A stretch of 64,000 bases of DNA from Daucus carota subsp. sativus (taxonomy: Eukaryota > Streptophyta > Magnoliopsida > Apiales > Apiaceae), in contig NC_030383.2 of NCBI RefSeq assembly GCF_001625215.2, forward strand, positions 50,030,380 to 50,094,379. The letters are read 5' to 3'. Position 1 is the first letter of the stretch. Each line of letters starts with the position of its first letter. Below are positions 1-12,800 of this stretch, in pieces. Below the pieces are notes generated by a model. The model was given only the letters and a program-made list of their open reading frames with translations, was not told the DNA's origin and did not search any database. Position numbers and translations under genes: made by a program.

Positions 1-20
1 AAGTTTACACATCAAATACT

Positions 21-326
21 TATGTAATGTTTGTTTGGGGTGAAGGAATTTGGAAGGAATGGAATAAATTTGAATTATATTATGGACACTTGTTCATAAA
101 TTTCATTCCTTCCTCCATTCCATTCTTTACACTCTATACCTGAAGTCACACCCCAAGGAAAGCTCCATTCTTGCATATAGCCAATTTCTTATCAAATCTC
201 ATCATAACAATTTTACACTCACTCATTTTCATGAAAACTTCCCTCCTTCCTCTAATATTTTATTTTATTTATACTCATTGCATTCCATTCCATTCCACCC
301 TCCCCAACCAAACACAACATTAGATG
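21..326. repeat. MITE-like element with imperfect terminal inverted repeats
   Basis: The two ends mirror each other: a left end around TGTTTGTTTGGGGTGAAGG faces a right end around CCCTCCCCAACCAAACACA, with internal GGAATGGAAT/ATTCCATTCC arms. The fold-back layout fits a short non-autonomous DNA transposon. No clean target-site duplication was found, so the superfamily is open. Confidence 0.4.
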
Positions 327-674
327 CCAACATATTACAGGTCCAAATGTGAAATGCAAAGCGTTGAACTTTTCCGTTGATTAATTTCCCTTGTTGGTAT
401 GATCTGAGGTTTGGAAGTTCATTTGTTATAGTCCATCAAGGTGAAAACTTGAGCTTAAAGCCTGTATAATAATTGAAATATTATTATGTAGATGAAAATG
501 TTGATTCTAGTTGTAAAACTCCAGTAACTTGATCATGAGATTTTTTTTACGTTTTTATCTGTGTAGTTTAATCTGTTTTTCAAACGACTATCTAATATCC
601 TTTAGTTATCAGACATATTGGGTTGTTTATACTCTATGTTATTTACATTGTTTTGCTACTTTTTATGTCATCAG

Positions 675-758
675 GAGAGGGATGTGAAATTCTTTACTGA
701 GACTGAAGAAAACAATCAGATGCGAGGTCCCAGAACAGGGGTACCTTATTTCTTGTAA
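675..758 (+). CDS. probable terminal exon of an unidentified gene entering from the left
   Basis: A pyrimidine-rich tract and a TCAG acceptor precede a 27-codon open stretch that ends in TAA. The residues run from ERDVKFFTETEE to RTGVPYFL. I do not recognise the family. The stop overlaps a perfect GTAAGT donor (from 755), so this could instead be a penultimate exon. Joining to either downstream acceptor near 800-822 reaches a stop within a few codons, so the gene ends here in any case. The 3' untranslated region probably runs to about 1020. Upstream exons were not recognised between 327 and 674. Confidence 0.4.
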   Translation, partial: ERDVKFFTETEENNQMRGPRTGVPYFL

Positions 759-1020
759 GTGATATCTGTTCGTCTTGTCAACTGTGAGATGGTTTCAGCA
801 CTTGATTATTGCTGCTCCAGTCGAAGAGATTAAAGAAGTTACTTTGATTAGAACTGCGACTGCGTGGATAACTAGCCACATAAGATGGGAACTGTGCTTG
901 ATATCTGTGATTTTGGATAGCTGACCTGTGTATTAAAAGATTCTTTAGTGGTCAACTGTTTTGCTCATTTCAAGTTTCGTAATTATTTATATCGATGTTA
1001 CATTGTAATTCACTTTTGGA

Positions 1021-2176
1021 TCAAAAGTATAAAATCTTAGATTACTCTCGACAATGGGACTGTTTTCTGTCTCTTGCTTTTTGTTTGGTGGTGTTGTAGC
1101 CGAGTCTTGGTATTAGTTGGTACCAGGATTTGGTCTTTACAATAAAAACTGAAGATTCTGCATGTCTTTTTTGCTTCAAATAAGTCAATCTTAATGTTTG
1201 CCATCTTTTGGTTAAATTATGATTTTTCTCCAAGTTAAAGGTTCTGTTTGTTGTTGTCAACTTTTAGCAAAAAGCTAGTGATAAAGTGTTTAGTAAATCT
1301 AAAAGCAGTTTTTTCGAACAATAATTTTTGGCTTAACAGCTATTTTTCCCCCATATTTTTGAATAAAGTTGTTTTTCAACTTTTGAAAGCTAAGTAACAT
1401 ATTTTCCGATCAAATTCTATAAAAAATATTATTTTTTTATAGAATTCCTTAACATATTTTGGCACCTCATCTTGAACCATTTTGACTTTATTTTTGTCGT
1501 TTTTAATGAAAATTAAAATGGTGAAATAAACTTAAGAATTAACTAAAATGTAATGTTACAAACTTTTAAGTCTACTTTATCTTTTTAATCTAACATATTG
1601 ATAGATTAAAACAAACGAAAATAGAGCAATTCAAAAAGGATGTATTGTGCAATTAATTGAAGTTTAGGTAATATTTGCAATTAACCCAAATTAGAAGGAT
1701 GCGCTTTGTAATTAACTCTTTATTATATCATAACTCAAAATATGAACTATGAAGAAAATAATCAAATTATTGTCTGATTTCTAAAACTTTACTTTTTTGT
1801 CGGCATTTTTTTCAACACACTAATTTTTTAAACGTACTCCTCGAACACAGAACCTGAGTCTCTCTTTAGTATATTGATATTAGGCTTTGCTGAAGGTCTA
1901 ATATAGCTGGTAAACTACTTTTACATTAATGTGTCACTTTCTAGTCATATATTCATTCATATTCTCTATATTGATCCCCTAGCATCCAAAATCTTGGATT
2001 AGAGCAGAATTGAGCAGAAGTTATTTTTACAGTAGGATTACCTATTATAAAGTCAATTGTATTGTAGGTCACCAACATCTTGCATTGTTTTGTTATTAGG
2101 TAAGGAAGGTAAGAACTTTGCAAAATTTCTAATCCAACTCCTCAAAGTGCTACCTACACAGACACCATATGCTTAA
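1021..2176. other. AT-rich intergenic DNA, no gene seen
   Basis: No coding signature was found on either strand. The part from 1262 to 1480 has fold-back stretches of the AAAAGCTA/TAGCTTTT kind, as in decayed hAT-type miniature elements, but I could not set ends. Confidence 0.4.
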
Positions 2177-2186
2177 CTATATATGG
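2177..2186 (+). promoter_or_regulatory. TATA box of the NHL6-like gene
   Basis: CTATATATGG lies about 100 bp before the start codon. The leader between them is rich in CAGCA/CAACAACTCC repeats, as in many plant 5' untranslated regions. Confidence 0.4.
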
Positions 2187-2283
2187 TCTCTTTGTATATT
2201 AACAACTCCATCAGCTTTACATATTCATAGCAGCATTCAGCAACAACTCCATCAGCAGCAGAAATATCTTGTATAGATGCAAC

Positions 2284-3093
2284 ATGGCTGACCATCTCAA
2301 AATTCATCCTGTAGTAGATATTGAAGCACCTCCAACGGCTCCTCTAGTGGCCAATTCTTCATCAAAAGCTTCCGAAAGAGGGGGATCATTATTGCATGTC
2401 AAAGACATGAATCCAGCTCCACCGCGGGCACAACCTCCACCAGGCCCTCCACCACCACAATTTAGGCAAACCACCCCCTTAATCCCATCACCACCACCAC
2501 GACGTAAATCAAGAAGCTTCTGCTGCAAATGCATCTGCTGGACAATCTCTCTGTTGATCCTCATTCTCATAATTCTTGGAGCCATAGTAGGCATTCTTTA
2601 TCTGGTTTTTCAACCAAAAATTCCTAAATACTCTGTGGACCGCCTCCAAATCTCCGACCTGAGGCTAAACACAGATGGCAGTCTCTACGCTAAATTTGAT
2701 GTCCAGATCACAGCAAAAAACCCCAACAAAAAGATAGGAATATACTATCAACAAGGAAGCCACTTAAGTGTATGGTATGCAAAAACAAAACTATGTCAAG
2801 GCAAGTTTCCGAAATTTTACCAAGGTCATATGAATAAAACTAGATTAGACGTGTCGTTAACGGGGCAAGCACAATATGGAAACACATTGTTGGGGGCATT
2901 GCAGGAGCAACAACAGACAGGAAGGATCCCATTAGACCTTAAAGTGGATGTTCCTGTCAGTGTCAAACTTGGGAAGTTGAAGCTGAGGAAAGTGAGAATA
3001 CTGGGGAAGTGTCTGTTGATTGTTGACACATTGAGCTCCAATAGTGTGATCACTATCAAAGCTAGTTCTTGCAAGTTTAAATTGAAGCTGTGA
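2284..3093 (+). CDS. NDR1/HIN1-like protein (NHL6-like), LEA_2 domain
   Basis: Single-exon gene for a 269-residue type II membrane protein. The ATG at 2284 (AACATGGCT context) is the start; the 15 bases before it have no in-frame ATG. Residues 1-80 are a proline-rich cytosolic tail with basic residues (PPPRRKSR) just before a membrane span at about 82-108 that opens with a cysteine-rich patch (CCKCICW). The outer part is an LEA_2 domain containing the family's NPNKKIGIYY segment and an NKT glycosylation site. Relatives act at the plasma membrane in pathogen response and in ABA and stress signalling. Membership of the NHL family is seen in sequence; the NHL6 subgroup rests on overall layout. 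No target or partner can be inferred here. Confidence 0.9.
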   Translation: MADHLKIHPVVDIEAPPTAPLVANSSSKASERGGSLLHVKDMNPAPPRAQPPPGPPPPQFRQTTPLIPSPPPRRKSRSFCCKCICWTISLLILILIILGAIVGILYLVFQPKIPKYSVDRLQISDLRLNTDGSLYAKFDVQITAKNPNKKIGIYYQQGSHLSVWYAKTKLCQGKFPKFYQGHMNKTRLDVSLTGQAQYGNTLLGALQEQQQTGRIPLDLKVDVPVSVKLGKLKLRKVRILGKCLLIVDTLSSNSVITIKASSCKFKLKL

Positions 3094-3601
3094 AGGCTGT
3101 GAAATGTGTGGGGGTTTATAGGTTAAATGAGATCTTTTGCATGGACTACTATTGTAATTTTGGGTATTGGTGTTTTGTTATTATGGGTATTGATTGATTC
3201 TTTTAATTCAATCTTTAAATGGTGTTTATAAATCAGTTTCTGTAATGGTCTGTAATAATTGTTTGGACAATTTATGCTACAAACTTTGGAAGAAACTAAA
3301 CAAATTTTTATCTACTGCTCCCTACCATACAATTTTATTAATTTTCAAAAACAAATTAGAAAGCAAGAGTGTTAGTAAAGCAAGGATTAATCAAACTAAA
3401 AATCGGATATATTTAATATTAAAATAATATTTAATATACTAGTTTAACTTACTATACCACATATTTAAAAAGAATATCATATTCATTAATCGGGGAGGGG
3501 GATTTGATCACTCGATTTTTAGTACGTCATATGAAATATCATCGAAATTATAAACTTTAACTTTAATTTCACAAAATTGACAGAGTATATGATAAGATAT
3601 A

Positions 3602-3831
3602 CTCCCTCTGTCCCCTCATTTTTTTACGTTACTTTTTGACACGCTTTTCAACACTCATTTAAAATATAGTTTCATGATATATTTTTAAATATTTTTTGCT
3701 CTGAATAAAAATTTGATATATAAACTTTTATTTAAAACAAGAAAATTATGAAAAAAATATTATGGAACCATACTTTATAAGAGTCTCAAAATGCGTGCAA
3801 GTGAACGTAAACACCTGAGAGGGAGAAGGAG
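3602..3831. mobile_element. Stowaway-like MITE
   Basis: The left end is CTCCCTCTGTCCCC and the right end is GGGAGAAGGAG, flanked by TA on both sides (3600-3601 and 3832-3833). The subterminal regions also pair (TTTTTACGTTACTT with AAGTGAACGTAAA). Non-coding. It sits in the 3' flank of the NHL6-like gene; the rest of the gap to 4868 is AT-rich. Confidence 0.7.
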
Positions 3832-4868
3832 TAATGCATTAAACTTGTCTTAATGAATTGAATTATTTTAATAATATAATAAAAGTCGATATATATATAT
3901 GTTCTCATATACATATATTTCAAATTTAAGCCTATTTTCAAAATCTATTTACTTTAATTAGAAATTAAATAGAAGTGTTAAAAATCTATTTGAACATAAA
4001 ACCCATTTTGTTGTGTGACTCTAGGATGTAGACCTATATATTCTTTTTTATACGGGAAAGCACCTACTTAAACCGAAATAAATACTCTCTCCGTCTTTAA
4101 ATACTTTTTCTGTTTGTACTTTTCACGTTTGCCAACGCATATTTTTGATCGTTAATATCTTTCATTTCATAGTAGCATTAAATATAAAAACTTCACCGTA
4201 TTAAAATACTCGTGAATATGAATCTAACAAGATATAAATTAGTAATTATATATAAATTAGTAATTATTTAGTTTTATAAATTAGATATATAAATTAGTAA
4301 TAGGAAAAGAAAAAAGAGTATATCACAAAATACTTTGTAATCTGGTCATCACCAATCCGTACAGACAGAACCTGCGATTTAACACTGTTCTTAGCTCCTC
4401 TTGCTGGACTGGAGTTTTCAAGCTTTGCACCGAACGACGTTGGTTAGTATCCTCTTAACTTTGCTCCCCGCACTTTCCGATTTACTCATGTATCAAATAT
4501 GTTTGTGTATTCACATGTTTTGTTTTGTCTTTCTGAAACCTAGGGTTTCATTCACCCAATTTGGCTGCCCTAATTTTAATCGTCATGTTAATTTCACTTC
4601 ATCATTATGCTCTGATTTTCTACTCTCTGATTTTGTTTTTATCGTAAATGGAAAATTTTGTGCAAGTCAGATTAATAAGCTAAAATAAGTACATCGTGAA
4701 CAAGTTAATTTATGTGAAACAAGAATAGTCTTGGATGAATGTTTAAGACGAGTTGTTGAATTTAATGCGAGATTATTGTGAATGGGGACTGTTTTTATAT
4801 AGCGGTTTGTGTTTTGATGAATGTATCTGGATTCTTCTAGGCGATAGTAAGTGTTTTGAAGAGAAACA

Positions 4869-6632
4869 ATGGGCAGTGAAGAAGAACTCAGTGTTGAGCA
4901 AGCAGCTGCAGAGCGTCGGGAGAGGTTGAGAGCTTTGAAAGCTGCGAGAGAACTTTCTGAAACTCCTGCTGAGGATGACAAGCCTGTTCAAGCTGAGGGC
5001 GATGATGAGCCTGAAGATGATGCTGAGCGAGATAAAGAAGAGAAGTAAGCTTTTATTCTATGTTTAGTCATGCTCTAGCTCTCTTATTCAATGACTATTT
5101 TTTACTGAAAAAAAATAGTTGTTTCACTGTGATTAATATTAGTCTGGGTTTTACTGATGCATACCAGTGAAAGTTCATGTTTTAAGTATCAATGTCTATT
5201 TCAAAAGTTATGAGATATTTTGATGGGTTTGATATTAGTGTTTTGCTTAGTATTATGTGCTAATGTGATTGTATTTATTGTATAAGCATGATTTACTTCT
5301 ACTTTTATATTACTGTGTTATAGGTAAAAGATGCAAACCACCGACTAGAAGTGCACAATATGTATATTAGATAAAAATATTTATCAGAAAAAATCTGTGC
5401 TTATGATAGCGAATTTTTGTATAGTAGACTATACCATCAACTGGCTGTAGATTTGGAGGAATTTTGTTATGTCATGGTGCCAGGTTGTATTTATTGTATT
5501 AGCTATGTGAATTTTCTTTTAAGTTGGATTTATCTTTTTTACAGCAATGTCAACATGAAATTTCGTAATTACCTTCCTCATGACAAGCAGCTTCAAGAAG
5601 GTAAGCTTGCTCCACCAGTGCTACCAAAGTTTGAAGACCCTGTAGCAACAGAACCTCCTGAACAGGATGATAAAGAGGTCAGTCGGCAGTCAAAAAATCT
5701 ACTTCACTTAATTCATTATTTGCACTTGTATATTTTGGTGTCCTACCGATGAGACTCTGACTTTTGGATCTGTTTAGGATCCATTTCTGAATATTGCTCC
5801 TAAAAAGCCAAATTGGGACCTCAGAAGGGATGTGCAGAAGAAACTTGACAAGCTCGAAAAACGCACGCAGAAAGCAATATTTCAACTCATGGGTATGTTA
5901 ACATTTACTTATCTGCATTCATAGTTCTATCCTGAATAATATAAGCTACCAATGTCAGTGCAATTAGGCAACTTATCTTCTTAAACAGTACATCTAGTCA
6001 GGTATATGATTTCCAGACATTATACGTTTAAGTTGAGGCTTCATGAAGTCAAGGCTTCATGTTTTAGTGGTCTTTTGTATTTGTACCTAGTGTTGTGGAA
6101 GGCACAAACTTAATAAAAAGTGCAAGAGTCAATTTTAAGTAGCAAGCAACAAAATAGTTTGTGGCATAATCACAAACCAGATTATAGGAGAAGGCAAGTG
6201 AGTTAGGGTTTTTTTTTTGATGAGAAGCTGAAGTGGCATCCACTCTTTTACATAAACTACAATTATTTTCCTTTCATGAGTGCTCTAGCACCAAATATGA
6301 AATCTATTATATATCTAATAGGAGAACTTTGAGTAATTTAATTCGAAAGGACTGATATACCCTTGCTCACTATCATATATATATACTTTATATAAAAGTT
6401 ATTATTGACTTTTAATATTAACCTATTTATTAAACATTAATGTCTATTCATTATACATTAATTACTTTACAATTAAAAATCCAATACATATATTTGTATT
6501 ATATTTATAATTATGATTTAATAAATAAATAAATATCCATAATTCTAAAAATCGGGAATCAGAAAATTAGCGATTTATCGGAATGATTAGTAGGGTCATT
6601 ATTCAGAATTAATTTAATACTATATATGTAAA

Positions 6633-6691
<59 letters not shown>

Positions 6692-6902
6692 TATATCATC
6701 ATTTTTAAAATTTTAAATTTCCCCCACACATTTTGTAAATTTTAATATTCTTCTAATTTTCGACTGATTAATCCAATTTTAGACCAATAAATCATCAATT
6801 TAACCGAATTTTGTCAAATCTGATTAAAAATCCGTATGATTATCGACTAATCGGTTGATCGACCGATTTTTAGAATATTTAAATATTATGATTTAATAAA
6901 AT

Positions 6903-6966
<64 letters not shown>

Positions 6967-7621
6967 AGTTCTATGGAGACTGAATTTTGTGGAGGATGGA
7001 GAGACTTAATCACAGCCATCCATTTCTTACACATCCAAGGGCTCATGTTAATTGTCCTGCACATTTGTTTTCTCTCCCTATCCTGTCCTGCACTTCTAAA
7101 TCGGTGAACAAGCAGTACTTCTAAATCCCGCATAACATAAAATAATAATTCTATAATATTGGTGTTCAATTATCGAAATCCTAACAAATAAAAATAATAA
7201 TTGCATACAAAATAAAGATGTAGTTGGACATTGCTATGATTGACACTGAACTCATTGTCATTGTCCTGCAACGAATTGAATTTGTTGCAAGACAAAATAA
7301 CACTTAGATATATAAGAAATATGCGGGACAAATTATTAATATTATATTACAAGAAATGCAGGACAAGAATAGTGTAAATTATAAAGATAGTTTTGATTTT
7401 TAAAATTAAAATAAGAAATGCAGGACAAGACTATTAATAATACATTATTAGAAATGAAGGACAAGAATAGTGTAAATTATTAATATTACATTACTAGAAA
7501 TGCATGATAAGAAATGCAGGATAAAGAATATTTAATCATGTCCATTAATTGCCCGATTATTTTAACGGTAGATCTGAGAGTCTCTAAAGACTCCAAAGTT
7601 TTAGGTCTCCATTGAGCCCAA

Positions 7622-7682
<61 letters not shown>

Positions 7683-8805
7683 TAATTTTAAATATAATAC
7701 ATAACTATATGACAAAGACTCTGATTCGGCAAGAATCTCATTTAATATATCAAATTTTCAATAATTTTAGGTAAGTGGTAATTTAATTATATAAAAAATT
7801 TTAAATAGTGTATATTTTTAATGTTTATATTTTAATAAATATCATAATAGTGAGGATATGTGTACCTACATCATTAACATAATATTACTTAAAATACAAA
7901 TAGATATATAATTTAAATTACTTTTATAATTCAAATAACCTCAAATTAAAAAAAATGGAATAAAAAGATATAAAATATATTGAAAAAATAATTTAAAGCA
8001 ACCCGTGCTTTGCACGGGTTTAAAAAGCTAGTTTGTTTAGAGTCATAACTTTTACTTGCTAAGTTTGCGCCTACTTGCAAAATGCAAGTAAAGACACAAC
8101 TAAGCTAGTAAGCATGCTTTTCCATTGATCGATCACCTGTATTCCACACTGATAGGTTTAGACGCTGTGGCTATATGACATGTACTCATTATTCGACCTC
8201 AATTAGTGTGTAGATTTTGGGTACTTGTGTCAGACACTACCTCTAGAGTCTAGACTGAGCCATGTCTTGGGACAGTTGGCACAACATTTTGGGCAAAAGA
8301 ACATATGCAGTGCTTTAAAATATCTTAGAATCTAAAAATCGGATACTTACTGGCCATTTGTTAATGTTTGGACATTTTCAACAAAGTCTGGTTGTGAAAA
8401 TTTGTTTTTGTGAAACAAAGACTAGTAACATCCTTAAATAACATCATAAGATAAATTAAGTAATTTAACTTTGTGCTACGTTCCATATCAGCTTATACAG
8501 ATTATATTATTATATACCGTGATTTTAATTTGGTCAGCTTGAGCTGAAGGATAACTAGGGTTGTTTTCTCATACACTATTAAGTGATTAATCCATCCTTG
8601 AAAGTGAATTTTTTTGATTTGATTTGCTTTTGCATTTTGATCCTTAGGAAGAACTTATTACTTCTGTTAGATATACTTAGATGGAGACCAGTTTTTTTGC
8701 TAAGATACTTTCCTGACTAAAGTTTGACATCTTGCAGAAGAAGAACAAGAGAAACAGAAGAAATTGGAAGAAGGAGAAGCAGAAGGCAGTGTGCAGGAGC
8801 AATGA
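4869..8805 (+). CDS. CCDC12/Cwf18-family pre-mRNA splicing protein
   Basis: Four coding exons give a 163-residue protein: 4869-5044, 5545-5677, 5778-5892 and 8738-8805. All junctions are GT-AG and phases agree. The N terminus is acidic and coiled (AAAERRERLRALKAARE). The centre has the conserved NVNMKFRNYLPHDKQL and PNWDLRRDVQKKLDKLEKRT segments of the cwf18 family, and the tail is Glu/Lys-rich. Family members belong to the Prp19/activated spliceosome complex in the nucleus. A non-coding first exon ending near 4440 (GTTG before GTTAGT) and an intron to 4840 are likely; a TAGGGTTT box lies in that intron at about 4542. The third coding intron is unusually long (2845 bp) because it carries a Helitron. 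Confidence 0.9.
6303..8031 (+). mobile_element. non-autonomous Helitron in a CCDC12 intron
   Basis: The left terminus TCTATTATATATCTAATAGG has the TC start of plant Helitrons and is preceded by A (6302). The right end has an 8-bp stem with a 3-base loop (8001-8008 pairs with 8012-8019, ACCCGTGC/GCACGGGT), followed 9 bases later by CTAG and then T (8032). This is the standard Helitron layout, inserted between A and T. No Rep/helicase coding was seen. It contains (AT)n runs and a further nested element. Confidence 0.72.
6945..7637. mobile_element. inverted-repeat element bounded by (AG)n and (CT)n, nested in the Helitron
   Basis: The left side reads (AT)n(AG)n then TTCTATGGAGACTGAATTTT. The right side is its loose mirror: TTTTAGGTCTCCATTGAGCC then (CT)n(AT)n. 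The inside has several copies of an AGAAATGCAGGACAAG unit between about 7350 and 7530. It fits a miniature DNA transposon that landed in, or seeded, a dinucleotide tract. No coding capacity. Confidence 0.5.
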
Positions 8806-9203
8806 AAATGTTAGAGAGGTTTAAGAGACTTACGAACTAGAAAAAAGAATCAAGATATGGGATTGTGTCTAATCTGAAAGGCCTTAGTTCTGCGTAATCC
8901 ATATTCAGGTTATTTGTCCAGACTGAAGTTGAATTTAAGGAAAACAAAATGAAGAGGAAGATTAACAGTTTCCCCTGTACAATTGACATGATGTTTTTAG
9001 TAGTTTAACTTTTCTGTGGGAGGTTTTATAGTTTGAATTATACGACATGTTTTTGCTTTATGGAAAATGCCAGATATTCAAAAATTGTTTCTATTTTTTT
9101 TTTCTCCAAATCCTAGTTGACAATGTTTGATTGCTCACATCACGAAGATTGATAAAAATGAGACTCATGACTCGTGTGTGTATACAAATCAATTAAAACT
9201 AGT

Positions 9204-9330
9204 CATTTATTTGACACGATATTGGGGGGGGGGGGGGGGGGGGGGGAATTGGGACATTTATTTGACTACGATTTTTTTTGTTTGGGTTGTGGGGGGTGGA
9301 GGTTGGGTCATTTATTTGACATGATATTTG
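9204..9330 (+). repeat. 23-base G run inside a threefold 53-bp repeat
   Basis: CATTTATTTGAC occurs three times (about 9204, 9257 and 9310), each followed by a GATAT/GATTT and G-rich stretch. In the first copy the G stretch has grown to 23 consecutive G (9224-9246). The rest of 8806-9814 holds the 3' untranslated regions of the two converging genes and no other gene. Confidence 0.75.
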
Positions 9331-9814
9331 GGGAAAAAATTGGGACTATATTAGGAGTACGTAACATTATTTTTTTTTCTTTTTATTACTTTTGAGAGTA
9401 GATGCTACTATAATTTTTGATGTACAGAAACTTACACTTAAATGCAATTTTATACTATAAAACATTAAAAAAATTAGAAATTCTTTTTTTTGTTGTTACA
9501 TGTAATAATGAAAGTTTGCACACGGCACAGGATTGTAAAATGCTATTCTATCAAACAATTAGCGACCTTTACCCACTTTGTATACATTCAAGAAATATAT
9601 GTGCAAGGCCTTCATCTTATTTGGACTTTGGCAAAGACCTCCCCTTCTTCTGCACTAGCAAATCCCATTAAGGGGATCTGTACCAACATAATATTTCATA
9701 TTTCGTTGGGGAAAATGATTTGTGAACGAATATGAATGGCTAAAGTGATCCTTCGGCTTTCACTTCTCCATTTGCTTTCTCTTTTCATTGTAAGAAGATA
9801 AATTTCGTAAATTT

Positions 9815-12800
9815 TCATGTTCTATTGCCATTGGCCTGTCCTTTGTCTTGCTTCTCATTGTGCCAAGAATTGTCCACTACAGGTAACTGAAATTCGTCCG
9901 GCTTCAAGGCCAAAGTAAAATCCGGTAATGTAGGGGCTGTCTCCATGATCCTATAGCCAACACTAGCACAATCAGTTAATGTTCCAAGAAATGATCAATA
10001 GTAGTACTGAGTGAATTGTTGAGATATGTAAGTATATAATACTGAACTAGAGAAAAATGTCGTTATTATATTGTTCTTCATGCATTACCTAGTAAAAGAA
10101 ATAAATGGGTAAACCGGAAAACAGCGCAAAACTTACTTTTCATAAGAGTAGAGATCCCGGTTAATGCGCACCTTGCTGGAAGTATCTTTGGGAATCTTCT
10201 CAGAGAGATACTTCATGGTTCCCCAGAGAGGGGGATTTCTGCATCGAAGATAACACAAAGATAAGGTAAGCTAATCTAAGTGTCCACCATTATTCGTAAA
10301 TATTGCAACTGTATTATAAAACACCGGTAAAAAGAAACGATGGCAATTTAACATAATATGTCAAAATCAATTTAATTGAAACAGAATATCTAAACAAAAA
10401 CCAAATTATAGAAATATCAAATCGTTCAGGTAAGTGGCCAATAATAAACAACTAGTGAACAATACAATTTTAGCAACGTGATAGGGGTAAAAGGTTCTCT
10501 CTCTAATCCCTGTGAATTGTGATGATTCCTGCCCTCGAGTTGGTGATGGAATATACGAACCAGAAATAGAGTGATTGAGATTTCAATTACAGGGAAGTGT
10601 CCTTTTCCTTTTGTTTTCTTTTCTTCTCAATCCCCGTCCCCAATACTCTTTCTTTACTCCATTAATAATACTGATGTACTATACAGTCTTTGTGTATTTG
10701 TCATGTTCCATTTGTTTTGTCCATAGATCTTTCCTCCTATGAGCATAGCAGAGAAGCGGTAACAGGAGCATAGGGGCGTTGCAGTTTGTAGGGAAGCCTC
10801 GGGGAGGCAGACAACAACAGTCCGATAACGTATCATGTTTTCAAGATAAGCTTTACAGGCCCCTGTTCAATTTATTACAGTAGCTTTTGTACCAGGATTT
10901 ATATGTTATATTATGTTTCTCTCGCTTAGATTTCATTTGCCCCTCCACGTTTTGACTTTATTGTTTAGATTCTTTTCCGTTGAATTATCGCCATACCCTA
11001 CTTTTGCAGCAAAAGCAAGATAGCGTAATGGTGTTACCGAGAGCGGTGACGGCGACGGTGGTTCCGAGATCAGAATGGGGTCCGGTTTCAGAAAAAAAGT
11101 TGTTAATTGTGCCTTAATTGGCTTTAATTGTGTCTCTTAATTAAGAGCGTAAATTGTGCCTCGTAATTGAGGGCGTTAATTGTGCCTTAATTGAGGGCTT
11201 TAATTGTGTCTTAATTAAGGCATTAATATTTTATTAATTGTGCCTTAATTGAGAGCTTAATTGTCTCAATTATGAATTATCATGATTGTGGGAATATTTT
11301 GATCAGCACTTGCAATATACACGTGTTTTTAATAATTACTCCCTCCATCCCAAATTAGATGGCCCCGTTGACTTTGGGCACACAATTTAAGGTTCATTGA
11401 CCGCATAGATACGTGATTTATTTTTAAAATTTTATTTTTGCAAATAAAAATTAAAATATGAAATTTTCATTTATAAAAGAAAAAATAAAAAAATAAATTT
11501 CGGAAGTAGACGGTCAATGCACCTAAAGTTACGTGCCCAAAGTCAACGAGGACATCTAATTTGGGATGGAGGTAGTATTATTTATTGGATATATATAATC
11601 TGTTACATATATCGACTTATATTATTCTTGTTTCCTTTGTTTTATTTTCAGGATTTTCGGAAGAAGACCGGTTTTTCTTTTCGGACATTAAAGTTTTATT
11701 GTCTAAATTTCCCCGGTCATCTTGCATGTCCGACGGTTAGATAATAAGCTTTCTTGAATGAAAGAATTATCACGGTGAATTGCTGATTCATATTCGTTGA
11801 GATTTATTCTCATTTTCAAAAAAAAGAAAAAAAAAAAAGGGGTAAAAGGTTCTTAAAAGATCAAGTTTAACTGATTATGTAAAGTTTAGTAGTGGTTGTA
11901 AAAGAGGTGGTAAAAATAGTAAGCAGGAAGTGAGCATAAGACAAGTTATGGATATTGTTAGAAACAACAGGATATCTAAAGGTCTCTCTAAGTATCTATC
12001 TCTTTTACTAATAATTCTTACCAAACAAGAATCTGAGTGGATTACTCAGATACTATATTCAGTATCTAAGTGTCAGCAACTGCATTTCATTCACACTTGG
12101 CAGGAAAAAATAGCCAATGCCATCTGCGAAATAGTTGCTGTTTCAGATTTTTGTTTGTCTTTATGGGGTAAATTTCTGGTTGATTCTTAATGATTGCATT
12201 CATGATTCACCCTATTTCTGTTTATCACTTTCAAGCATGATTATGCATGGTTATACATATCCTCCTTTTTTTTGTTTCTTCCCAGTGACAAATATGGATG
12301 CATAGATGTAAGCAAAAATCGAATTACCGTGAGAGAGGAGGAGCCATGTTGAATGCTTCACATATTTTTTTGCTTTCTTTGAGATACTCATCTGCCGCCT
12401 TTAAAGCAGCTACAGCCATCCCGTGTGATTTCTCGGTGTTCCCTTCGTCGAGGATCAAGCCATGATAATAATACGCAGCAGCCTGGAAAAATATATCCAC
12501 ATGTGGCTAGATGTTAACACACATTCTTTTAAAGGAAAGGGAAACTAGAAAGTAGAACAACGTTTGAATAAGGTGGCCACCAACTTATAAATAAAAATAT
12601 GTGTATCCATGAGGTTTCTTGAAGATTACCCTTGCTTCAATGTATTTCCACTTCACGAAGAGTTTATGCTTTTCTCCCCAACCATTTGTTAAAGGAAGAT
12701 TAGTGATATTATCTTGGGCCTGCAAATTAGAAAGAAGAGGCAGGATGAATAATATTTTTGGATACATAATCTGTACAAAGAAAAAGGAAACAAATTAGAT

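Noticed and set aside
4086-4321. Another Stowaway-like element (CTCTCTCCGTC to AAAAAAGAG)
   Set aside because: The arms pair too poorly to set ends with confidence.
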